In this document: piece by piece, positions 56,913 through 64,000 of the stretch
Numbering within the stretch: position 1 is the first letter of the stretch
Layout of the letters: each line of letters begins with the position of its first letter
DNA from: Gnetum montanum
Lineage: Eukaryota; Streptophyta; Gnetopsida; Gnetales; Gnetaceae
Assembly (NCBI GenBank): GCA_015680685.1
Contig: MNCI01036694.1
Span: 87,298-151,297 of the forward strand
Reading direction: 5' to 3'
DNA length: 64,000 nucleotides
The notes under the pieces: generated by a model
Told to the model about the DNA's origin: nothing
Database searches by the model: none
What the model saw: the letters and a program-made list of their open reading frames with translations, nothing else
Translations under genes and position numbers: made by a program

Positions 56913-57730
56913 GAGCTCACCTCCGATGGGATCCTGCGTAGCCCATTGACCTGGACACAACGGAGCCCCCACCCGATGGGGCAGTCGTGCCATGCCACAT
57001 TTATGAGGAAATGCGTAAATGTGCGTTACGCTCGACGCGCTCCGTATGGGAAAGTAGGAATGTTAATGAAGGCCTATGGAAAAGGCTGCAACGGTCAGAG
57101 CAGAGGGTTGAATACTTGAGCAAGGAAGCCGAGGACCTAAGGGCGCGGTATGAATTCCTACAGGCTCGAGTGATGGGGGATGAAGACTGGCGTACCACTG
57201 TTATTGATCACTCCCGTTATTGGACATCCATCAAGAACAGCATACAGACCAATCGGGCGTTAGTAGAGCAGAGAATGCAAATTGAACTCCTAGCTCAGAA
57301 AAGCCGGGACTGGAGGGACTACTGCGCCAGCGTACAGGAATGGGGGCAGAAGGAGAAGGACCACAAGTATGTGTACAAAAGGGAAAGCGCCAGCTATAGA
57401 AAACATTATTGCAATTTTGCCATTAAAGCTCGATCCCTGGAGGTTTTCGTGGACACCATCAGAGCATCCGAAGCTTTCAAGAAGTTCGAAGAGCAGGTGA
57501 CTGTAACTGCATCCCCAGAGAGAGCAATGGTTTTCCCTGGGAATCAGGCTACAATCCCTACTTTCTTCCCAGATCCCCCCTGCTAGAGTAGCGTGGAGAA
57601 AGGGAAGGTGAAAGCTGGCACTGCGTTGAGCGAGGATGTGTGGCCAGACCTGACAGAGGATGAGATCATGCAACGTTTGTGGGCTGGTTTGGACAAGCTT
57701 CTCTTTGCCGCGGAAGCAGGGCCATCGCGA
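56913..57730 (+). pseudogene. exon 7 of antisense gene in E (coiled-coil part)
   Basis: 818 nt. Acceptor after TTTTTTTCTGTCAG. Starts AHLRWDPA, then TAG, then an open 199-codon block: EEMRKCALRSTRSVWES, LWKRLQRSEQRVEYLSKEAEDLRAR, QMQIELLAQKSRDWRD, HKYVYKRES, IRASEAFKKFEEQ. After another TAG: WPDLTEDEIMQRLW and the donor GTAAGT. Regular Leu/Gln/Glu spacing suggests a coiled coil for self-association. D exon 7 is related along its full length. Confidence 0.84.
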
Positions 57731-58060
57731 GTAAGTTTATGCATGGCTTAGTCGGAGAATTTTCTGACTAGCGTCGTCTATTCTAATTTTTTTGATGTTA
57801 TTTGGTTTTAGGTACCGGGAGAAGGTAGAGAAAACATGCCAGCTGAAAGGCTGGGAGAGGAAACAATGGAAGCAGAGGTGGAACAAAACGATGAAGAGCA
57901 TCCTCCTGTGGAGCCAATGCCAAAACGAGAGCCTCATGAAGGGGCGGTCGTTCTTGGAAGCATAATTCACAGAAACGATGGCCCATTGGAGGACGACCTT
58001 TTCGGGCTAGATCTGGAGCTAAGAGATACTGGTGACAACAACAGTAGAGGGAATGCGTAA

Positions 58061-58794
58061 TTATTATTGATGCACAATTTTGTTAATGTTGAGTGTAGTA
58101 CCATGTTACAAATGACTGGAAAGACATGTTATAAAATCTAGTGGATGCGTTGGATATCAATTACATCTATATTATTTTTTTTTGTTTCGTTGATATAGTA
58201 CGAGTGTAACTGTTGAAAAGTTCACCTAAGTAATAATGATAGCATAACTCCTAGTTTAGGGTCGTTGCGGGCCTGATGCGTAAAGTAAAAAAAACGTAAA
58301 TGGTGATTATAGATAACTAGTTTAAGGCCGTTGCGGGCTGAAGGGTCATTGCATAAATGATAATAAGTAATCCTGCATTACTAGTTTAAGGCCGTTGTGG
58401 GCCAGCTTACAAGTTACCACATAACAGAATACAATCCTGCGTGGTGCGTAAAATAATGTGAGTGTAAATGATGATTGCAGATAACTAGTTTAGGGTCGTT
58501 GCGGGCTGACTGTGTAACTGCGTACGACGGTGTGAATAGGTTAACTTTGTATAACTAGTTTAAGGCTGTTGCAGGCCAACTGCGTAAATTGTAACAAAAA
58601 TGTAAAGGTGTATAAAAGCGTGAAGTAATGCGAAAGTGTAACTAACGCGGGTACGATGAAACATGCAAAAATGCAAGGCGTAAACACAAAAAGCATATAT
58701 ATCGTAAAAGTATGTTGAAACAAACGAAAGAATCTGCTAAATGAGGAGTGTGCTAACTTACACGAAAATAGTGTTACATGCAGAAGACCATTGT
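58061..58794 (-). repeat. spacer of element E with motif array
   Basis: Between antisense gene 3' end and protease 3' end (converging). Five copies, on the plus strand, of CTAGTTTAAGGCCGTTGCGGGC or variants start at 58251, 58317, 58381, 58485 and 58555. On the element strand this is GGCCCGCAACGGCCTTAAACTAG, same position and orientation as in D. Between copies, GCGTAA-type words are frequent. Confidence 0.85.
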
Positions 58795-59569
58795 TCAACC
58801 CTCGATACGCAATTGTCTCTTGAGGGCCTTCACGTTGAGCGCTGCGTAAGGGCGAGGAGGTTTGGGGTTTGACTCCTCTACGCTGTCATCCGGAAATGGC
58901 AGGTCAGCCCAGGCTAGACCATTATCCTTGTTGTCGTTTTGTTCAGGGGCTTGTAGATGGGACTGATCGTCAGTTGTTTCGTTCTCCGAACCCTGTTCTT
59001 CTTCAATGTTGTTAACGGTCCTGAGGGTGACCTCGTCGCCGCGTATGACAACCTCCCCTCCCGCGTAGGGCAGGTGTATCTCTTGATGTATTGGCGACGA
59101 GACCTCCCTCAGCTGGGCTAACCACGACCTCCCTAAGATTAAGTTGAAGCCGGGCATCTCCTCGACGACTAAAAATGTGGCTTCCGTCAGGAATTGATCC
59201 CCCGCCACAAACTCAATATGTACCGTCCCCTTGACTTGAACCCATGCTCCGTTGAAAAAATTCACGCAAGCTGTCGTCGTGGGAGTGATCTGGTCGACCA
59301 ATCCCAACCTATCCACGATGGAATAGGGAACGACNTTACTTGACCTTTCTCTGGATCATCTTTGACAGACTCGTCCAGGAAGGTCAACGAGGTAGGCTTG
59401 GGTGGTTCAGCGTCAGAAGGAAACATGATAGCGTGTATCGCTTTCTCTTCTGCCGGCAGGCTAGCATCCACTGATATGGACGTCAACATGCGTACCATAG
59501 CTTCACGATGTTCTCGAGAAGTCATCAGTAAGTCGTACAAGCTCAGCGTCGTGTTCTTTTGCTTAAGAG
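58795..59569 (-). pseudogene. aspartic protease of element E, active site missing at an N
   Basis: Minus strand: TLSLYDLLMTSREHREAMVRML, PAEEKAIHAIMFPSD, DDPEKGQV, then one N (59335), then SIVDRLGLVDQITPTTTACVNFFNGAW in another frame, FVAGDQF, NLILGRSWL and the tail RPYAALNVKALKRQLRIEG (stop 58795). The segment holding the catalytic DDG, present in D between QV and the next block, is absent at the N. Otherwise well preserved. Confidence 0.82.
59335..59335. other. single N replacing the protease active-site segment
   Basis: D has about 25-30 codons here, including HVDDGAAMN. The single N shifts the frame and marks an unresolved assembly join. Confidence 0.65.
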
Positions 59570-62457
59570 CTTATTTGACCTACGTGAATGCGTCGAGGAG
59601 GTCCTTCTCTCGGCAGGGTTGTTTATCCCTCTTGTCCTCCTCCATTCGGCCCAAGAGACGGATCTCTCGAGGCGGAGCAGTGTCAGTGGGAGGGTTGTTC
59701 CTTTTTCTGCCAAGAGAAGGTGGCTGCGTTTCTGTACCTTTAGCCTGCTTCTAAGGCATGGACAAAGGCACAGAGGCCAGGGGCCTGGGCTTAGGGAAGC
59801 CGAGCGTAGGGTGGTCTTTTGCCGCATTAACTGCGGTATTCTCCTCCTTTCGCTTGGGAGGCGATGGCTGGTGGTGCTGGCTAGAGGTCTACCCCTGCGT
59901 GAGAGGGGCAGCCTGTGGTTTTGGCACCCTAATAATGAAGGGCGCTCTCGGCATGGGCACGGATGAACCCGCGGTTTGGGTACTGTCGCGTGACTGAGGG
60001 CGCACTTGGGAAGGTGCCCGTATGATAAAAGGTGACCGTGAGTCCCCACCGGCTGTTGTTGAAGTAGTTGGCCCCCTTGGCGAGCTGGCAGGCACGTGCA
60101 AAACAAAAGGCTGTTTTGGCGGTCCCTTACACTCACCGTCCATACTCACCACAGTGATTGTATAAGGATCGTAGTTTGTGTTCAACGGATCCTTGTATAC
60201 ATGCAGTGTTTGGTTTTCCGGACGCGTAGGGTTACTGCTGTCTAGTTTTAGATGACCTTCGTCGATCATGCGTTGAATGTCGTCCTTNATCCTTCTGCAA
60301 TTCACAGTGACGTCTGTGACGCTTCAGGGCTTCCTCGGACACTTTCTTAGGTTGAATGTGTCCTGCCGCTAATAGTTGTTTCAACAGTTCGGAATGTTTC
60401 ACGAGTAGAGCCGCATATTTTGAACGATCTTTACGCTCAAAATTTGGCTTTGGCTGGGGGGCCTGTTCAGGGGTAGCTGTGGCTTGGCTAGTGCCGGCAC
60501 CAGCCGTGGCCTCCGGGGGTGTTGTTGTGGGCGCCTTCTTGTTCTTGTTCTTCGCGCTTTCAGTCAACGCAGCTATTGTCGTTGTCGTTGCCTTGCCTTT
60601 GTCCTTGGCTTTGTTGTGTGCGTTTTTGTAGGCGACATATGCTGGGTCTTTGCTGGCCTCCGCAACATCTTGGATGCTTCGGACCTGGGCGAAGGCCTGA
60701 TGTATATTGCCTGAGAAAAGATAATACAGCTTAGACTTAATAAAGTCGTTGACTACTCCCTTGAATATAGCCAGTAGATGGGAGTCCGCGATCGGGTCGC
60801 GGATCTCATTCAAGGTAGCATTCCAACGCTGTATAAACCTTTGGACTGGCTCGAGCGGGTCTTGTTTCACCCCCATAAGCTATTCCAACGTGACTTCCAG
60901 CTTCAGGTTGTACTTGAAACGAGTCACAAATTGAGTCAGCAGCTCTTCCAAGGTTGAAATGGAAGAGCGCGGGAGAGCTCTATACCAGTCTAAAGCCTTC
61001 CCTGTTAATGACATCGCGAAGACTCGGATTAAAGTGTGAGGCCACTGTTGTAACAACAAAGATTCAAACCTGAAGGTGGCTAGATGAGTGTTGGGATCCC
61101 CCTCTCCATTATACTTGGTAAAATGAGGGAGGGACATCCCTGGTGGCAACGACAGCACGGGGACCGCTGGATTAATCGGATCATCCTGATAGAAGTCCAT
61201 GATCTGAATGGTATCATACCCAGCGGTCTTGAGGCGTCGAACCTCTTCGGTAAGCGTCTGGATAAGTTGGAAAGCTTGATCTAGCCCTATTAATGGAGGT
61301 GTCTGTGCAGCAGGCACAGGAGGTTGGACTGGGCGGGCAGCTCCAGGAAGCTGGAAGGCAGGAAGGGGTTGGCTAGCTGCTAGTGGAGCAGGGATTCCTG
61401 CAGGCTGGGGGGCCTGCGAAGACCACCATCCACCAATCCGAGACGAGAGGTTAGCTCTTGCCTATTGTGTAGGATAATGGTATGTATATTGAGGAAACAC
61501 CTGCGAAACTTGTGCCGCAGGTGTAACCGAAGGTTGTGCACTGTACACTGCAGACGGGTGGTGTTGTGCAGCAGGGTTGATCCACTGACTTGTTGCCGGG
61601 TATTGAACAAAGGTTTGCTGTGGTACGGCTGCGGTATTTTGCTGAGTTGGTGGGGGCTGGAACATTTGTGTTGAGTGAGTTGTCGGTACAGTGTGAGCTT
61701 GTACCTGAGGGATGAAATGGGGCACGACGGTTGCCGAGACCACCGCTGGAATACTAATTACCTGTTGGGACGGACCCACCCCCGCGTTATGGTGCGGTTG
61801 TTGTGCTTGCAACCTAGACGGCTGCGCGTTGGCCTACGGAAAGCCAGGGATGTGCGTCTGCGCTGTTGTGACTGGGTCAAGAGAGGTTGCCTCCCTGTCG
61901 AAAGGAAACAACAGATTTACGTGCGTGTGGGGCATCAGAGTATGGAACAAATGTTCCGACAAAGCTGCGAATTCGTCCTCTGCCTCTTCCCCATGCTGGG
62001 GTTCCACCACAAGTTGTGAAGTCTGGCCTCTAGCCATGACCAACTGTGCTATAAGTTCATGTTGGTGTTCAGTCAATGGGATTATGTCGTAGGCTGTTGG
62101 CTTAAAATCATAACCCCCTCGGTGGAGCACCTCAAAGTTTCGCTTCACCTCCAGCTCGGCTCGACTAAGAGCCAGCCTCGTCTGAATCTTGACGCATATG
62201 AAATTGTATTCTTTAGGGGTTATAACCGTGAAGATAGGCTCTTTCCCCTGAAGCCTCAATGAACGGCGCAATGGTCCCTGAGGTCCCGTTGCACCAGGAG
62301 CTGGTCCTGTGGCTGCTGTAGGATTGATAGGTGCGACACCTAGATCAGTGGCGACCATGGCGGTTGTGTTTGAGTAAAAGGAATCCATTGATCGATGAAA
62401 TCGAGAGTAATTGGTAATCAGATTTAAAAGAAAATGGCTGGCAACAAAAAAGCACAA
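59570..62457 (-). pseudogene. gag of element E, nearly continuous frame
   Basis: Minus strand: start probably the ATG of MDSFYSNTTAMVATDLGV (near 62388). RRSLRLQGKEP, then a Pro/Gln-rich region (61462-61812), LDQAFQLIQTLTEEVRRLK, IMDFYQDDPINPAVP, FTKYNGEGDPNTHLATFR, ALDWYRALPRSS (61317-60880), then QRFIQRWNATLNEIRDP and a Lys/Ala/Thr-rich tail. From 62457 to 60290 one frame is broken by only three stops (61834, 61462, 60880), each TAG. At 60288 one N replaces the Cys/His RNA-binding segment seen in D; the frame resumes with DDIQRMIDEGHLKLD and a Pro-rich linker to protease. Confidence 0.87.
60288..60288. other. single N replacing the gag Cys/His segment
   Basis: D has about 45 codons between CDLLRN and DDIQRL, including FCAYHQLCGHTTNYC. 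In E these blocks meet at one N. Confidence 0.65.
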
Positions 62458-62615
62458 AAGGCTTTTCTACCTTGTAGGATTTCAAAGAAATCGTCCTTGC
62501 GACCGATCTACACCACACGACTGACCGTAGACTTCCCTAGGGGTATTGCGTCTATGGTTTAGGGTATTGATCTCTAACAGGGTTACCCGAAATATTCGGA
62601 TTAGAGCCTGAAGGC

Positions 62616-62631
62616 CCTCCTTCTAGCGCCA
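62616..62631 (-). other. primer-binding site (tRNA-Asn), element E
   Basis: Minus strand TGGCGCTAGAAGGAGG, perfect complement of the plant tRNA-Asn 3' end as I recall it (CCTCCTTCTAGCGCCA). Six bases (GTTTTT) separate it from the LTR, as in D. Confidence 0.85.
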
Positions 62632-62637
62632 AAAAAC

Positions 62638-63884
62638 TGTAGCGACGGAAAACGTCGGCAGCTAGAAATACCGATCGAGGTTTCGGCGTACACAGTTTTA
62701 GCCACGGATCCGCGCGAGGGCTATGCTAGAAAAATGAATCCGCGGTGCCCTTAACAGTATTGTCGATTAGACAGGGACTTACGAGTCAATAAAACAATGC
62801 AAAGTGCGTAAAAAGAAAGTGATCTGGTTCGAGGAGTCGTAAAACGAGGGGAAAACGATGTAGACGGATTGCAATGGTGATAATACTAAACACGATGAAA
62901 AGAGGTTGACATAAGAGAAGCTCGTAGCTTCAAGATCTGCACTTTGACTTAAAAATATATATTTTGCATGAGAAATTACACTGGGGAATCCCCGATTACA
63001 GGATGTGAAACAAGCACAAAACAACAAGCAAAACGGTCTGAACAGAAGTCCGATCTACCTTGTGGGCTAAAGCTGAGATGCAAGGCAGGCCAAGCTCTGA
63101 CGTCTACCGATCAATTGTTTCTGATTGATAGAGTCTCTCCAGTAGAAACGATTACTCCTGTCACCGGTGCTCAGAGCGAACTGTGCTATGCTTCAGCTGT
63201 AAAGTGATAATGTCAACAATTGCCAAAGCGTTGTTCCCTGTATCTCTGCTCCAAAGTGCTAAGTGCTCTGGTGCTCAGAAATATGATTTTTGTCTCTATG
63301 ATTTGCCAACCCCTGTATCTTTGTCAACTGAGGTATTTATAGGCCGTGACGCTCCATGGAAAAGGGCACAACCCTGATGATGTGGGTCTTGTTGACTTGA
63401 TCATTTTAAGTCAGATTGTGACTATGTACAACACGCTCGTTTGCGTGTTGTGCATGTTCTGCGTGTGAAGAGCAGGTACATGTTGAGCGTGCTTCAATTT
63501 TCTTTCAGGCTGCATTACACTCATTCGTGTTGCGTTGCGTGTATGAGCGTAATCTGGTATAAAAAACGATAAGCTCAGAGTTGTTTTACGCTCACTACAC
63601 AGCTACGTGTGACAAAGCGTAAATAATGCTTAACTTTAATGATGACATACGCAATGGTACGCACCGCCGCGTAACGAGCGTAAAAACAAGTTATTCATGC
63701 GCCGCGAGAAAAAGTTTCGAACTATTGCGCTTCTCTAGCTTTTGGCTATTTTGAAGCTTATTACGCTCATTACGCTGACGTGTGTAATATAGCGTAAACT
63801 TGTCCTTGAACAAAATTGATGTGCGCTCTTACTTGAACTGCGAATCTTTTCCTGAGGCCGACTCGTAATTTTCACGGTGTTTCA
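62638..63884 (-). repeat. 5' LTR of element E
   Basis: 1,247 bp, TGAAACACC to CGCTACA in element direction. By eye about 91% identical to 47387-48623 over the first 230 bp compared, most differences being C/T or G/A. Confidence 0.95.
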
Positions 63885-63889
63885 AAGCC
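63885..63889. repeat. target-site duplication, right copy, element E
   Basis: AAGCC, partner of AACCC at 47382-47386. Confidence 0.75.
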
Positions 63890-64000
63890 TAGAACAACGA
63901 ATCACGAACCATCGACCTCGACTTAGTGGAGGATGAACGTGTGTAGACGCTGAGATGAATCAAGCACTACCAAAGCAAACAGCAATAGAAGCACCATGTA
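63885..64000 (+). pseudogene. integrase of element D, continuation after element E
   Basis: Reads SEA, stop, then ESRTIDLDLVEDERV and YQSKQQ, matching NEAQHTEARIMDLDSVEEKRIQ and YQDKQRQ in E's own integrase. TAG replaces Gln at four places in 110 bases. Element D continues past the window edge. Confidence 0.82.

Larger units (their letters stand above)
53880..58060 (+). pseudogene. antisense eight-exon gene carried by element E
   Basis: Exons: 53880-53998, 54266-54715, about 54907-55159, 55257-56297, about 56375-56650, 56714-56842, 56913-57730, 57812-58060 (stop TAA). Donors GTTAGT, GTAAGA, GTAAGG, GTGAGT, GTAATG, GTAAGT, GTAAGT; acceptors end AG, several after pyrimidine runs. Intron phases 2,2,1,1,1,1,0 agree with D; only the exon 2/3 junction is one base out. 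Total about 1,110 codons. It starts MAPKNKKKNTKLAKID and ends with an acidic tail (DGPLEDDLFGLDLELRDTG). At least six in-frame stops (two in exon 2, two in exon 4, two in exon 7), so it is dead in this copy. The strand is opposite to gag-pol, so its introns are not removed from the element's genomic RNA. Function unknown. Confidence 0.85.
47387..63884 (-). mobile_element. element E: complete Tat-like LTR retrotransposon, inserted in D integrase
   Basis: 16.5 kb on the minus strand: 5' LTR 62638-63884, tRNA-Asn primer site, gag, protease, motif-array spacer, antisense eight-exon gene (plus strand), RT-RNase H (with a 700-base gap), archaeal-type RNase H, integrase, repeat-rich 3' UTR, polypurine tract, 3' LTR 47387-48623. 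It lies head-on to its relative D. LTR differences are mostly transitions, so it is degraded but younger than D's disruption-free state. Confidence 0.95.

Overview
The window is plant nuclear repeat DNA. I found no host gene, rRNA gene, tRNA gene or CRISPR array. Nearly all recognisable sequence belongs to decayed Ty3/gypsy LTR retrotransposons, several nested in one another. Their primer-binding sites match plant tRNA-Asp (Athila-like copies) and plant tRNA-Asn (Tat-like copies). The dense nesting and absence of host genes suggest a vascular plant with a large genome, possibly a gymnosperm. The species cannot be read from the sequence.

Layout. 1-600: tandem repeat of about 190 bp, next to a minus-strand Tat-like gag/protease remnant (620-2965). 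2966-5878: AT-rich, nothing recognised. 5879-15930: element A, Athila-like, plus strand, with both LTRs, tRNA-Asp primer site, gag, protease, RT, RNase H, integrase and a 2-kb non-coding tail. 15931-17959: AT-rich. 17960-20111 plus 30145-about 31930: two halves of element C (minus strand), whose RT gene was split by element B. 20112-30144: element B, Athila-like, minus strand, flanked by a perfect 5-bp duplication. 32137-47386 and 63885-64000: element D, Tat-like, plus strand, interrupted within its integrase. 47387-63884: element E, a complete Tat-like copy, minus strand, that caused the interruption. The 3' end of element D lies outside the window.

Most notable content. Elements D and E both carry, between protease and reverse transcriptase and on the strand opposite to gag-pol, a degenerate gene of about 1,100 codons. 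I can resolve eight exons in each copy (D: 43330 down to 38937; E: 53880 up to 58060). Splice donors, exon sizes, intron phases and encoded protein correspond exon by exon. Exon 2 resembles the FCP1/NLI-interacting-factor (HAD) phosphatase fold with catalytic residues lost, exon 4 holds the best conserved middle domain, exon 7 is a probable coiled coil and exon 8 is an acidic tail. The spacers around this gene and the 3' untranslated region of E hold arrays of one shared 24-33 bp motif. This looks like an intron-bearing host-derived gene carried antisense by a Tat lineage.

Every gag-pol copy is broken. Many stop codons are TAG where the related copy has a glutamine codon, as expected from decay of methylated CAG sites. 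Single undetermined bases at 24640, 59335 and 60288 each stand where a domain segment is missing, and a 700-base gap removes most of the element E reverse transcriptase. Domain boundaries within decayed genes are approximate.
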